Shown: positions 1-12,779 of the stretch, piece by piece
Layout of the letters: every line of letters starts with the position of its first letter
How positions within the stretch are numbered: the stretch's first letter is position 1
Assembly: GCA_023159155.1 (NCBI GenBank)
Contig: JAJNNX010000008.1
Coordinates: 868,001-932,000, forward strand
Source of the DNA: Ustulina deusta
Lineage: Eukaryota; Ascomycota; Sordariomycetes; Xylariales; Xylariaceae
Direction of reading: 5' to 3'
DNA: 64,000 nt
The notes under the pieces: generated by a model
Told to the model about the DNA's origin: nothing
What the model saw: only the letters and a program-made list of their open reading frames with translations
The model's database searches: none
Program-made: the position numbers and the translations under genes

Positions 1-3000
1 ACAACTGTTTGGGAGACCCGAAGCACACGGTTAGTATGCGGGGTGCAACGGCTTAAAATGGCCAACTACGGACTGTATTATGTGACTCTCCTTGCGTTCG
101 AGGGTTGTTTCCTTTCAAGGAGGCCGTCAACATTCTTGCGACGTCATTGGTCAGATGCCCTGGCAAGCCTGGACCGGTTTTGTTTGGCTGGCCTCGAGCC
201 CCAACCAAGGGCGTTCTCGAAGAATAGGTAGATTGAGCAATGGATGCTAAAATTAAGGCGGTCGGTCGAATGCAGGAAGCTAGGAGGTGAATGATCTCCG
301 CCCTCACTGCATCCAACTTTGCGTTTTCGAGAAACTCATTCACTGCACACCAAATTTAGTGCACCTGCAGCAGCAGGGTGCAAGAAAGTTGTATTAACCC
401 TACACCCAATTAGGCCACGAGGAAGGATATGGGAGCAAGTGCAGCATCATGCATTATTTGGAGGAAGTGGGATTGAGAGAAAAGAGAGGAGGATGCATAT
501 GAAAACGCGAGAGGAAGTGCGATGGAGAGACGAAAGGGAAGCGAATGAAACCGAATTGTAACCCGACAAGCCAGTACACAGCATGGGAACATTGGCGAAC
601 ATTGGACAACCTCGGATCTGCCCAGATGCTGCACACAGCCTACCCACAAGTAGACTTCTTAAAAATTCGGAAAGGTTTGTCCACCTCAGTGGGTTATTAT
701 CTCTGTACTATACATATATAAGCTTGGGGCCCTACGACATCATACGTTGGGATGCTACAGTAGGGACATCATGTACAGTATGTAGAGCTTGCCACCGAGG
801 TAGGTACAAATAATCTTATTGGTGAAGGGTTTTGTCAAAGTTAGAGGGATCCTTGTCTACCTATTTATATTACCACACACATTATAAGATCTGTATACAT
901 TAGAGTTCGAGATGTCTCCAACTACACTACTACAGTGGCCGTCTTCGATCATACGAGCCCCTATTGGAAGTATCCATATGGTCTTCAGTTAAATGCTATA
1001 CCCGAAAACTCTTATAACTTTGGGCCGTGTTATTAGAAAATATAGTGTACTTGTAACTAAGTACTATTGGGACCCCATGCGGCTTGTTGTAACATGAACG
1101 AATGACCTCGTAATCTACCTACTTGTGCCGAATAGCGTAGATGAAGGGGTGGATTTTACACGTACACTATCATGCTTTAGCTCGACAAAAAACATCGAGG
1201 ATCTCGTTAACCGATCCATTTCTTAGAGTGAATAACCTTCCTAACAGAGCGGTTGATATTAAACACATGCCCCAGGTGAATAGGTATAAGTAGGTTGGAA
1301 TCATGTGGAAATGACAGTTGGTTATAAATCACCCGAGACACACACATCTGTCGCATGATGGTGTGGTTTAGGCGTTGTTAATTGTGCTCGGTATGACATG
1401 CCGGTCTCTGGGGTGTTCTTGGATGGAGCCTACCTAGGTACCCAGCCCTGAGTGGGTATTTCTACTTATCTCTATACCTAGGATGCCTAGCAGGCCGTAG
1501 TACGCTGTACCTCCCGTCTCCAAGAGCCCACATGCACCACGGACTTTAGTGTATAGGTACTAGACAAGGCAGAACAGGGATCGTCAGAGTGTACCTACCT
1601 GTTTACGCAGTAGGTAACTAATAGGAGGCATGGAAGTCACTGTCCGGGGTGGCCACAGTATGGATTCAGCGTCTCCAGCATGCATTGGCGAACTTTGATC
1701 CCCACCAGCCAATTTTTCCCACCCGCTACAAAGCGGACGCGAGAGAATCTTAGCGGCACCATACCACTGCGCTAGCAGGACAGTAGCAAAGAACAAGATG
1801 CTACAACGTGGTCTTGTGTGTCGCAACACACCTAACACTAGGGGACTTCTTCGCTAGTTCGCCATCTATTCTATGCTGCTCTGCGCAGACGCCCTCTCTC
1901 GCAACACTCTTCCCCGCTCCCAAATCACCTACCTACCTCTTGTTCTCGCTTTTTTGCCTTCCTTCTTCCCACCCTTTCCCCCTTTTTATTCCCTTTGTCT
2001 CCTGCGAGTCTCGTCGCAATCCTCCAACTGGCCGTAACCTCGAGTTGTGGGCTGACAACCCGTTCTCTACTACACGTCACGCTCGCCTCATCAGCTCTGT
2101 GACGATCCGAACCGACCTCCTTTCGACAATGGGCCGCCGCGTATAGCGCCGTCGCAATTCGTCGAAGTGAGCTACCCCGGAAGAGAAGAGCAGAAAGAAA
2201 AAAGAGAACAAGCAAGAAGAATAAAGAAGAAGCGGACAGACCAAGAGCCCACCCAGAACCTCACCTCATTATCTCGTCTCACCTCACCCACAACTATAAT
2301 TCTGTTTATACGTTTCGTTCGCGCGCCCAATTGTAGTAGACTCGTTATTCGAATATTATCCAAGCCCTCCCGGCCCGGTCCGTCCTACGCGAGACACGCG
2401 AAATCAAAAACGCCCTGCGACCGTGTTTCTCGCAGCTGACACGTTCCTCCACATCTTGTTCCTCTTGTCTTGTCTTAGGCCTGCAGAAGGGGCCCTGTCG
2501 CGGCGTGTCTGGAGGCTCAGGCCAATCTGCTGGCGTTCCGAACTGGGCATTTCTTCAGTGCAGCCGTTACTGGTACTTCTTTTCTTTTTCTTTTTATTCC
2601 CTGATCTCTGGTCGGTTGCTAGACGGATTTGCGATACCCCATGATAGACGTAATAATACTCAAACTGGTCAGTATACCGAGTTCATTGCCGTCTTGTTTA
2701 TACGTATCCCTCGCAACTGTCTACGGTTGCTCTGATGCACACCAACGGTACTTGCTAGAGTTGGCCGATGTTAGGTATTCAGGCCCCTCGTAAGATTTGG
2801 TTGTTGGGGGCCAGAAACGGACCCAATTGGGCCTTCGGCTAGCCGTCGAATGAGCTTGCTCAACTCCCTGGCCCAGTTCGCCTTCCAAACGCATGCTGAT
2901 ATCTGCTACAGCTTTACGACTCCATCAACACCAATATAAGCATACCCTTCGAGATTCGAACCAAAACCTTTCCTTTAGATAACTCGATCCACCTCCGAAG

Positions 3001-3114
3001 TACGCTATCTTTCGTTGCTCTGGGCTAGAAGTATATAAGTCTCGAAGTTGTGGTCCATGCGAGTGGTTTGGAATTCGAGCACAGCCCAAGAGAATTCATG
3101 TTTATCTACGGATC
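1..3114. other. Intergenic region and probable long leader of the PSP1 gene
   Basis: No convincing coding region is seen on either strand; the short open frames lack splice continuity and recognisable domains. The segment from about 1860 to 2640 is strongly pyrimidine-rich on the plus strand (repeated CTTTTT and TCTCTC runs), which is usual for promoters and 5' leaders of strongly expressed fungal genes, so the PSP1-domain gene that starts at 3115 may have a long 5' untranslated region. Copies of the TACCTAGGTA-type microrepeat occur near 1430-1445 and 1480. Confidence 0.6.
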
Positions 3115-5888
3115 ATGAGCGCTAGCAACCTTAAGCCCGGATCTGCACAGAAGGGCGGCCAAGGGGGTATCGCAGCCCTTGCGCCCAGCAATCAATCTAT
3201 TCTTCTCGAGAAGCTCAACGTCCGACGGTCTACACCAGACTCCGAGGCTCTCGCCAGCTCCGATGACGAGCCGGATAACCACCGACAAGACACTCCACAC
3301 GCTCCCATGCAACCCCAGAGACCTGTCCGCCGTGCGTCTTGGTTGAATGACACATCTCAAGCCACGCTCCCTCATCCTAGGAAGGGTTCATTTGCAGGCA
3401 GCTCGATGTCTCCTACAGCGTCTCATCCGAGTACACCATCGGCTGAAGCAGGTGCTGGTGCATGGGCATCGCATCCGTCTTCTTCTGGAGCAATGAGTCG
3501 CGGGCACCAACCACCATCTTCTTTTCCGTGGGGGACAGGCATATGGACTTCTGAGCGAAAGGAGCCACCCTCCCGGCTAACTGAAGTCTTACCATCACCG
3601 ACTTCAACCGTACCGCCCGGCCAAAGCTTTTTCAACAGTGAAACCTCCATGTCACAGACATCTCCTACGCCTCGAGAACAAGGAACTAGCTCGCAGATTC
3701 CCTTTGCTATACCGTTGCATCCGACACCGAAGACATATCGCTCACAGTCCTATTCTGTCGGGCAACTAGATCCGGAATCGACCACTACGATGCCTTCTTC
3801 GTCTACATTAGCTGGGAGATCACGTCCAGTCGGGCCTCCAGGATTACAACATCGTCCTTCCCGGCCTAGTATGCTGAGTGAAATGTCGAATGAAGGTATG
3901 CTCGGCAAGGTGAAGGAGGTCGAGGATGATGAAGAGAGCACCAGTGACTCTGCTCAAACAAGTCAGCAGCAACAAAGTGCCGATGCTAAGACAATCGAAA
4001 TGCTTACTCGTGAGAACGCAATATTACGACAGCAGCAATATCAGAGTTCTCGACTCAGACCCCGTGCATCCACTGCCGCCACTTACGGACTGGGGAATGG
4101 GTATAGCCTTCATGATCCCGTACCAGAGGAATCAGATTATGCAGTGGATGAGCTCGATGAGATGAATGATGGCCAGGATCCTGTGATGAAGCGAGCATTT
4201 GCCCGCCGTATGAGCGAATATGGAGGGCCTTACCGACCCCCTTACAATACCGCGGAAAACCGAAAGCTTGAGAATGTGAAAAGGGCAATCTGGCAGAGTT
4301 CTTTGGGCTTTGGAGGGTTGTCCGATATCCCTCAGAGTCGACGACATTCGTTTGCTGACGTGCCTACCCGACAGCCTTCTATTAGTTCTATGGGAGAAGC
4401 GGTGTCCTTGCACGAGGTAACTTCGCCTGACGCATCTCAGAGTCAGGAGTTTGCCACATTCGCAGATGCCACCGGTTTCAATACAACTAGCCCTGGTAAG
4501 TCTCGGGAGTTCCTTGTCTCATGCGCTGTGGCTGAGCTAACTTTGACTGAAGTGTCGTATTACTCTGCTGGCCCCAATCTTCCAAGCACGCATCAGACCA
4601 TTGCGTCGTCGGCTTATGGTGCCCCGTATCAACCGTCGTATGGGTTGACTCCCAGCTACTCCAACCGTCCACCATCGCCACATAGAAGTATGTATGGCAT
4701 GAGTCAACCGAGACACAATCAACTGTTGCATATTGTACTCTTCAAATGCTCGCGAGCGGATGTGTTCTATATTCAAGAGGGCACTGGGTTAACCGTTAAA
4801 CCCGGGGACTTGGTCATCGTTGAAGCTGATCGAGGAACGGACCTCGGAACTGTGGCCCGAGAAAACGTCGATTGGCAAACTGCGAAAGAGCTTAAGGAAC
4901 ACTATGCTGAGGAGCACTACAAGTGGCTAGTGATGTACTCGCAAAACGCGGCTGTTGCGCAAGAGGGCACTGGCGCTGGTCTGATGGCTGCTTCAAATGG
5001 TCTTCAGGGAAGTGCGATTGGCGGAATGGGTCCTCCAAGCGGACACCATATGCAGGAGCCTAACTCAGGCGAGTTAAAACCAAAGATGATCAAACGCCTC
5101 GCTCAGAGCCATGAAATCCACGGTCTTCGTGATAAGGAGGGAAATGAGGCGAAGGCTAAGCGCATGTGCATGCAAAAAGTAAAGGAGCACGGCCTCAATA
5201 TGGAAATTCTTGACGCCGAGTTCCAGATGTAAGTGTGATGATGGTCTCGAATGGCGACACTTGCTGACTCGGTTCTAGGGATTGGAAGAAGTTGACCTTC
5301 TATTATTTTGCGGATTCCTACATCAATTTCAACTCTCTTGTAACCGACCTCTTCAAAATTTACAAGACGAGGATCTGGATGTCTGCCATCAACCCAGCTT
5401 CGTTTGCTAGCCCAACTCTCGGTTTGCAAGCGCCCAGTGGTGTTGGCCCTGGTGCTGTTGGGTTGGGAAGAGCAGGCGGTTCAAATAACGCCGACAGACG
5501 AGCGCCTCAAGCCCAAGAGTCACAGGGCACGTTTGCTAACGCCAACCCAACTGGTCGCTCGTTCCAGCCAGCCTTTAGCGCGCCGTTCAATGCAACAGAC
5601 AGGCCGTCAGCGGGTGGATCAGCCTATCCACCAGCGGGCTTTCCATATTCGGGGTACGGAAGCTATAGTGGCGCTCCCAGAGCAGCGAGTTATATGCCGG
5701 GTATGATGCAAACCATGGACGCGTACGGTGCAGGTTTCCCGCAGAACGGCGAATTCCCACCGACGATGCGGGCGAGGTTTTCGAGTCCGCACGACGCCCC
5801 GGCCTCACACGACCAAGCACAACCCAGCCTAGCAACTCAGAACGAGTGGGTTAGTGCGTTCCAGGGATTGTCCCTGAACACTCGCTGA
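3115..5888 (+). CDS. PSP1 C-terminal-domain protein
   Basis: Predicted exons 3115-4495, 4553-5228 and 5279-5888 give about 888 residues. The first intron (57 nt, GTAAGT...AG with a CTAAC branch site) is a multiple of three and has no stop, so it can be read through; the second (50 nt) restores the frame exactly across an ATG codon. The N-terminal 500 residues are Ser/Pro/Gln-rich and look disordered. From about residue 518 (LLHIVLFKCSRADVFYI) to about 726 (ending near IYKTRIWMSAINP) the protein matches the PSP1 C-terminal domain shared by yeast PSP1 and YLR177W and by kinetoplastid cycling-sequence binding proteins. The tail is Gly/Ala/Pro-rich. Yeast PSP1 was found as a high-copy suppressor of DNA polymerase mutants; the molecular role is unsettled, and an RNA-associated role is inferred from the kinetoplastid relatives. 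The domain call is firm, the function is not. Confidence 0.88.
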
Positions 5889-7346
5889 AAATACCCTATG
5901 TTTCCCCAACGTGGACATGCGCCTCCACTATACATTCGCTTCTCGTACTATACTTTATTCGTACCATAGCAATCCCAGAGAACACACGGCAGATAAAGAT
6001 GTGGACGATGAAATTTTGGTGTTGGCCGGGCTTTGTTTTACACGGCTAAAGACGTAGTTGGAATTATAGGCACAGGACGGGGCGTAGTCCAAGCCCCCTT
6101 TCTGTTCCCTCACGACTCACTTGACTCATGACGACGGCATTAAGACTTGGTAACAAGATAAAACTATCACTGGATTCAAGGAAGGCGAATATAGACTGAG
6201 ATGGTTGCACGGCACCGGTGTAATTTGCTGCGAAAAACATGGACTTTTTGATTGTTGTTGGTTATTCCTGAGGTGGACTCATGTACGACTAACCAGGTGA
6301 AAAATTGTATTGGAATCTGGCTGTCATGTTCATCTGGACAGGATACGGCAGCTAGCAACAGCCTTCGAGTGGGCGGAGGTAGGTAGATTCTCTGCGGGAG
6401 CATGGATACAAAGATAATGTTTTCCCTTCACACGCTGGTGGCCGACTCGAGCTGCGTAATTTGCACGGACTTGTAGTGTAGTTTCAACTTGGAAGCTTAA
6501 TAGGCGGAGAGTATCTCACAGGCAAGTGCGAGTGCGAGTGCATAATTCACCAATCTCAACCGAAGGCCCGCTAAGCCAATCATGAATGAGCGGTAAATGG
6601 TCCGAGAAGTGCCTTCTCACACACATGCTCAACAAAGTACCTCGGAATAAATGGCGTTCCTATCTCCCCAGGTAGGTACTAGGCAGCTTAGGTAGGTAGT
6701 CAAGTTTGACCTGCCACCGGGGAGACTGGCTCAGGTGTCTGGGGTTGGAGGTAGGAGGGACCTAATGTTACCTAGGGAGGAGGGAAGGAAGGAGATACCT
6801 AGCTAGGTATGAAAGCCTTAAGGGTGCCGTAAGCAACATCGAACTTTGCAGTAGGTACCTACCTATCGTAGCTTCCCGCGGTCACCCTATCAATTGATTG
6901 CAGATTGCAATAGTAGGCAGGCCCCAACCAGGGAAAGAGTAGTTACCTTAGGCAGGAATAGCTGTGTCGATGAGAGCAGCATCTTTCCAGCCTTCCCATC
7001 ACAACTGGATCCCATCCAACTTGAACTGAACTAAACACTAAGCCTGCTCCTACTCAGTTTCTCGTCCCTCAATCTTTAAGCCTCTCCATCTAAGATTGTC
7101 ATTTTCCCACAAGATACCTATGCGTGTTAACCTGATCATAGACTAAATCACCTCAGTATCGCATGATCATTCTCAAGAGTTGTTCAAGCTCTTCTCATTC
7201 ATCAGTGTTTAGCGCCCCCTTTCGTGTACATAAATCACCTTTCAAACTAGAACTGGGGCACCTTCTTGTTTTGTTTCAATCAACCATAGCAGGTCGCCCG
7301 TTGACGCCACAGATCTTCGGTCTCCGCATCAAGTGCTCAAGTCAAG
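5889..7346. other. Intergenic region
   Basis: 3' flank of the PSP1 gene and promoter of the next gene. No coding region found. It contains a cluster of TAGGTAGGTAC-type microrepeats between about 6668 and 6865. The pyrimidine-rich stretch at 7030-7330 is the likely leader of the gene at 7347. Confidence 0.5.
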
Positions 7347-8286
7347 ATGCCCAAGGCTAAAACCAAAAACACCAACCGTGCCGATGGTGAGTTCCGCGCG
7401 ATTACTAGATCCATTCTGCCCTTCTATTGACGAGTTGTGAATCCCACTCAGCCGAGCCGGCCGGAAAGTCCGTGGCAAAATCACGTGGCAAGAAGAGAAA
7501 ACTTGCTTGTCTGGAGGAGTATGATGAAGACCCTGGGCGAGCCGGGAGTCAGTAAGCACATGTCTGACCTTCTTTCATAAAGTAGGGACGGAAACTAACC
7601 TTGGCGGATAGGAGATATCAAAGAATGGCCAATGCGATCAAGAAAGTGGCGGAAAAATCTGAAGCCTTCCTGAAAGAATTTCAAACTGATGTGAAAAGGA
7701 AGGACATGGAGCTGAAGGCTTTTTGCCGGAAGAAAGAGCAAGAGTTGTCAGTTGTCGATCTCTGGTTTTGGTATCGGAAAAGCATTTATCCTGACTTGAC
7801 CGAACCAGTGCTAAAGACCAGGAGAAGTTCAGCACGGTGATGAATCAACTCTCACAGCGGCTGTCCGATGGAAAACATGGACGATTAGGTGCTCTGCGCA
7901 AGGAGGATCATCCTTTATTCCAAAAATACCAGGCTCAGAGGAATGACATTAATTCGCTTTTGAAACAACTCGAGACTATTGAAGAACACCTTCAGTCCGA
8001 TAAGCTGGAGCTTCCTGTGGCCACTTGGAAGCAAGATAAGCAAGACATAAAAGAACTTCTGGCGTACGGTGGTAAGTACGGAGAGGCTCTTTTAGGAGAT
8101 GCATTGGCACCCGAGTTAGTGGCCAGCCCAGACATCGACCAACCAGGTGCAGGCGAGAAACACCAGCTCGTGAAGGAATTGTTCAAAGATGGACGAAAAG
8201 TTCTAGACGAAGAGACATGGGGCCATGTTGCCGAAGACCAATTGAAACAGTTATCGGCCATTGCAAGATCATTACCACTCGAGTAA
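7347..8286 (+). CDS. Coiled-coil protein of unknown function
   Basis: Predicted exons 7347-7386, 7452-7551, 7612-7746 and 7809-8286 give about 250 residues; all joins keep phase. The third donor is uncertain: GTCAGT at 7747 gives a 62-nt intron, GTATCG at 7771 an improbably short 38-nt one. The N-terminus is very basic (MPKAKTKNTNR, then KSRGKKRKL), resembling a nuclear localisation signal. The middle (YQRMANAIKKVAEKSEAFL to LKQLETIEEHLQ) is Lys/Glu/Gln-rich and predicted helical, likely coiled coil. The C-terminal part is acidic and ends SAIARSLPLE. I do not recognise the family. A small nuclear or chromosome-associated coiled-coil subunit is a guess from composition only. Confidence 0.7.
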
Positions 8287-9005
8287 GAGGGATGATAGTT
8301 ATGCGGCATATCATAGCAGACGGAATAATGTGAGGCGGGTTGGCACAAGATCGTCTTCAATTTGCAACTAGATGTACAGGTAGCTCGGTAGCTCACTCGC
8401 TGGCATGTGAAGAGACTTGAGAGATGGACGAAGACAACCAAATATGAGAAGCGGACTAATGTTTGGAGTGCACTGTTAGGTTTCAACCATCATTAATGAT
8501 TTAATATAGCCTCAGCTAGGTTGCCGAGGAAATGCCGTCCAGTACCTAGCAAGATTTAATTGAATACAGTCATGAAGCATCAGATTCTCAATGAGCCACA
8601 ATTTCCACAGTGACAGACAGATGCCAAGTGTGTGGCGGGGTTTGTGTGGCTCATTAGCCGGAATCCACCCGGGTTATGCTAAATCTGTACTAGCGCATAA
8701 TCGCTTAATTTTTCCAGTGAACCGCCCACACAATCCCCTCAACCACCAAATTTCCGGTCAATTGATTTGGAGATTTTTCATTCCTCTCCCAACAAGACCA
8801 CCAACGACACTCGATTATCCATTGTTGCAGGCCTCAATTCCCAACCTGGTACGTCAACTTATCATATTACCTATCTACCTGTCTCGAAACCTAAAGAGAC
8901 TCTCTGTCTCTTTTGCTCTTCTGCTCTCGAACTATCATTACATCCACGTCTGTATCTGCGTGGAGTGTGCAAGCTAACACTGGCCGTTCCTCTCCAACAG
9001 TCAAG
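8287..9005. promoter_or_regulatory. Intergenic region and RPL15 promoter/leader
   Basis: 3' flank of the coiled-coil gene followed by the promoter and 5' leader of the ribosomal protein gene. The last 240 bases are pyrimidine-rich, as in ribosomal protein promoters, and include the leader intron listed separately. No other gene is seen. Confidence 0.5.
8849..9000 (+). other. Probable 5' UTR intron of RPL15
   Basis: GTACGT at 8849 and a pyrimidine-rich CAACAG at 8995-9000 flank a 152-nt segment ending 5 nt before the ATG. Leader introns immediately upstream of the start are common in fungal ribosomal protein genes. It contains no needed coding sequence. Inference from splice signals only. Confidence 0.55.
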
Positions 9006-9883
9006 ATGGGTGCCCTCAAGTACGTCGAAGAGCTTCAGAAGAAGAAGCAGTCTGATGTCCTGCTCTTCCTTCTCCGAGTCCGCTGCTGGGAAGTATGTTG
9101 AACCCTCCTTCGAATCCTATCCGACACGGAAGAAGCGCGAACGAACACACGCAAAGATCGCAATCAAGACCCGAGACGTGGATGCTGTGGATTCTGTGGA
9201 CGCCGTCTTCTCTCTCCCGAGAACGTGTCTTTGCTATACACTCGTTGAACATTAGCTGAGAGTGCATCAATATAGCTCCGTCAATTGAACGTCATCCACC
9301 GCGCCTCTCGTCCTTCCCGCCCCGACAAGGCTCGTCGCCTGGGATACAAGGCCAAGCAAGGCTATGTCATCTACCGTGTGCGTGTCCGCCGCGGTGGCCG
9401 CAAGCGCCCCGTGCCCAAGGGTGCCACCTACGGTTAGTTCCAGACCAGACCAGATCAGATTAGACCATGACAGGCACCACTTGGACCGCGCGACTGACCT
9501 GAATTCGAACCACAGGCAAGCCCACCAACCAGGGTGTGAACCAGCTCAAGTACCAGCGATCTCTCAAGTCCACCGCCGAGGAGCGTGTCGGCCGCCGCTG
9601 CGCCAACTTGCGCGTTCTCAACTCGTACTGGATTAACCAGGACTCCACGTACAAGTACTACGAAGTCATCCTCGTCGACCCCCAGCACAAAGCCATCCGC
9701 CAGGATCCTCGCATCAACTGGATCGTCAACCCCGTCCACAAGCACCGCGAGTCTCGTGGCCTCACTGCCACCGGCAAGAAGTCCCGTGGCCTCAACAAGG
9801 GCCACCGCTACAACAAGACCAAGGCTGGCCGCAGAAAGACCTGGAAGAGACACAACACCCTCTCTCTCTGGCGCTACCGATAA
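9006..9883 (+). CDS. RPL15: 60S ribosomal protein L15 (eL15)
   Basis: Exons 9006-9092, 9276-9432 and 9516-9883 give 203 residues, the normal eL15 length (204 in yeast). The first exon encodes [18 protein letters not shown]; the introns are 183 and 83 nt with GTATGT and GTTAGT donors. The body carries the family signatures [54 protein letters not shown] and the terminus [15 protein letters not shown]. The protein is a core component of the large cytosolic ribosomal subunit and binds 28S rRNA near the E site. Start choice is fixed by the conserved N-terminus. The coding exons are visibly GC3-rich compared with their neighbours, as expected of a highly expressed gene. Confidence 0.98.
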
Positions 9884-11906
9884 GTGCGTGCTGCTAGTGG
9901 CACTATTTTCAGTGACGATTAAGGGGGGGGAAACCTGGTTTATGATTTGGGATGGAGTGAGGTCTTGCTTCACGGTCAATACGGCATGCGTCTGGCTCAT
10001 AAAGTCTGGCTGGAGTTATGCTACTTAGTGAGAGAAAGGAACAAAAAGTTTTTCTCGCTACGATGTTATGCTGCTTTTTATGATTGTGATATCATTTCGT
10101 TCTGACTAATAATCCATTGAAGTCTCTTCGTCCTTTTATCCATGTGTGTGCCTTTCTTTGCATTACCTGTTGTAACCGTATTCGGGTACACAGCAACAGT
10201 TGAAAAGTGCATAAGACTTATCGATCGCCTACCATTAGTTCATCTGTTCTCTGGGCTACGAACGCCCGTCTATATGATCTCACGAGTTCTGACCTTTCTA
10301 CTCCAAACCGGTATGCGAGACTCAAGCAGACATAAAGAGAACAGTGATAGATGTATCTACGGCCGGGCGAAAAAGTCCTCCAGTAACCCGTACCAGTGAG
10401 TCGAGACAGTGGGACAACTTCTTGAAGAGTACGGCTCGGTGTTTGGACAGGGTTGATGGTATAAGTACGAGCGGACTATGTATATACAATACCCAAAATT
10501 TCTTTCTTGGTGTTTGCGTCGCCTTTGGACTATCAGCAAACAGCCTCGTTGGATCTAGATCTGATATATATGTGTCTCATTTCATTCCCTCATTTCCCTC
10601 TTGTAAGGGTTAGATTCGCTGTCGTAGATGCTTATAGACCTTCCCTTCTCACAAAATCTTTTCTTTTTCTTGGGCCTCTGACTTATCGCCGTGAACAGGG
10701 GAAAAGGGAAGGGGTAGGGGGGAGATGTAATAATTTCTGGTTGAAATACCTTATGCTGCTATCCTACTATGGGTTTGTACTGCTTGACTGATGCGCGCAT
10801 ACCTATCCATCTATCCATGTCTATACTCGTTAGGGGGTATTGGTCAATAGGTAGCTAGCTGCCCCCCGTACACTTGCTTATGCGAAGCAAGCCTGGTAGG
10901 TCTGTCGGAGGTCAACTTGGCATCACAGCGGATATGGAGCCAGTTGTACAATTATCTACTCGAGGGTTTCATTCCGGCTGTATCCTGTTCTTAACTAGAA
11001 TAGCTTCTCGAAGGCCTCTGGAGGGACCGGGAGGATCCGCTCCTCGTGGCTCCGGCAGATGGGCAGTAGCAACTTCGTCTATGTCTCTTGGGTAGTTCTA
11101 AACTATGGAATAACGAGTGCATTGGGTGCCTATTACGTATTTTCATTCTTTGGGAGGAGGAAGTATAAGACGCGGTTGGTTGTGAAAGGGTAGGTAACCT
11201 AAGCTTGGATATAGCGATGCGTTGTTGAAGATGTCTGGCGTACTTGCATTTACGCACCCTCCTAGTTCCGTCAAGGAAGAATTGATCTAGTTTAGATACC
11301 TCAAATGCCTCGAATGGGGGAACATGAAGCTTCGAGAACAGCACTGCTTGCCTGGAAGTTCGGTTCAGCTCTTTCATAGGTTGTTGGGTGGTGAGGTTTC
11401 TCGCATATTTGAGCTAAACAATTTGAGAATATTGCAAGGGAATGTTAGCGGCCCTTTCGTTGAAAAGCCGAAGCTGTCCCAATAATTATAGACTTTTTCT
11501 CTTCTCCCTCTTGTCCAGCTTGGATGGATTCCTCGACTCTCAGTCTGGTTGGAGCTGTATCATCAGTGACCTACAAAAGTCTCGGAATATGGGCTTGATC
11601 TACTTTCATCCATTGTTCTAATATCTGGCGTCCAGGGGATATCGATATTTCTGCATACGATTCGGCCAAGGTTTCGAGTCTGCGCACGTTCATATTCCAC
11701 GGCGCCAGGAATTGTGATAGGAGGAAGAAGTCTTTTGAGTTGGTGGCAGCAGAAATGCTACGAATAGAAAAGGGGTACAGTTTGGAGCAAGTCGAAAGTA
11801 CTAGCCCTGGAAGAAGCGAAATACGGCCTCGGTAGACTACCTAGTGCAGTATACCTAATACGGTACATCAGATATAGTAGGTGCATAGCGACCGGAATAC
11901 TGGATG
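9884..11906. other. Intergenic region
   Basis: 3' flanks of RPL15 (+) and of the HET-S-type gene (-), which converge here. Open frames up to 128 codons exist but show no domain, no splice continuity and no coding-like composition. The part at 11460-11900 was checked for extra C-terminal exons of the prion-domain gene; none is needed because that protein ends at its canonical C-terminus. Confidence 0.5.
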
Positions 11907-12779
11907 CTAATTGTCGAAGATACCACGCCCTCCGTAGCTGTTTCCAATATGGATTGCCGACGAGCCTCTTGCCGTGACTGCTTCTGCTCCGTTCTTGGTC
12001 GGAGCAACCACGTCGACGCTACGGCTTGCTAGCGCAGCCTCAGTCCATTCATTCCCGACCCGCACTCGCGCCTCTTCTTCAAGCTGAATGCTCTTCGCAT
12101 AGTTCTGTCCTCCGCACATTTGCAATCTTTCCGCAACGACTTCGGACAGAACGCTGTCCGTATCTGCTGCGGCTCCCTGCAATGCCTTCAAACTCGGCTC
12201 ATCCTCGTTGATCTCCTCGATCTCCATCTCTGCTAGTCTGCGACGAGCGCTTTCTACCGGGAAGAGCATTTCTAGATCGTTGACAAATCCCGTTATCTGC
12301 TCCACCAGCTTATCAAAATTCTTTCCGTCGTACAATGCCCACGCGGCTTTCTTCAAGAAACTGGTCCGCTTCTGCCTCTGACTGACGACTGTATTGAGAC
12401 GGCTGTGCAGTTTTCGGGCGACCGGCTGCATGTCCTGGATTCGTAAGAGTTCGAGGTCCTCTTGCTTCGCGCCGATTGCGTACCGTTTCGATGCTTTCTG
12501 CAGCATCTCAAAAAGCTGTTCAATCTCTTCCAATATGGCTTGCACCTGTTGAAAAGATGTGTCGCGTGGTTCGCCTGTAGCGAACCGAGGGTCCTCGTTG
12601 ATCGCGACAGCCTGACCCCATCGGCTTAGCCGGGTTTTGGCAATGTCTAGTTTGAGCTGGCATCGTTCGTAGTCCCGACCAAAATGGCGGCCTAGCTGGA
12701 TGTACTCAAAACAATGAACACAATTATTGAACAGAGCTGCCACGCTCAAAGCACCAGCTACAGTGCCAAACACCTCCAT
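11907..12779 (-). CDS. HET-S-type HeLo / prion-forming-domain cell-death protein
   Basis: A single exon encodes 290 residues, essentially the length of Podospora HET-S (289). Residues 1-225 form a HeLo domain: the hydrophobic N-terminal helix VFGTVAGALSVAALFNNC is the segment which in HET-S inserts into membranes. Residues 232-290 match the HET-s prion-forming domain, with both pseudo-repeats: r1 about 236-257 (ARVRVGNEWTEAAL) and r2 about 270-290 (IHIGNSYGGRGIFDN), separated by a short loop, as in the two-rung beta-solenoid. The residue aligned with HET-s/HET-S position 33 is His (H32 here, in GRHFGRDYERC), as in the killing HET-S type and not the Pro of HET-s. Divergent to the NLR gene at 13129, 349 bp away. 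Known family role: pore-forming execution protein activated by amyloid templating. No break or truncation seen. Confidence 0.93.
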   Translation of the reverse strand: MEVFGTVAGALSVAALFNNCVHCFEYIQLGRHFGRDYERCQLKLDIAKTRLSRWGQAVAINEDPRFATGEPRDTSFQQVQAILEEIEQLFEMLQKASKRYAIGAKQEDLELLRIQDMQPVARKLHSRLNTVVSQRQKRTSFLKKAAWALYDGKNFDKLVEQITGFVNDLEMLFPVESARRRLAEMEIEEINEDEPSLKALQGAAADTDSVLSEVVAERLQMCGGQNYAKSIQLEEEARVRVGNEWTEAALASRSVDVVAPTKNGAEAVTARGSSAIHIGNSYGGRGIFDN

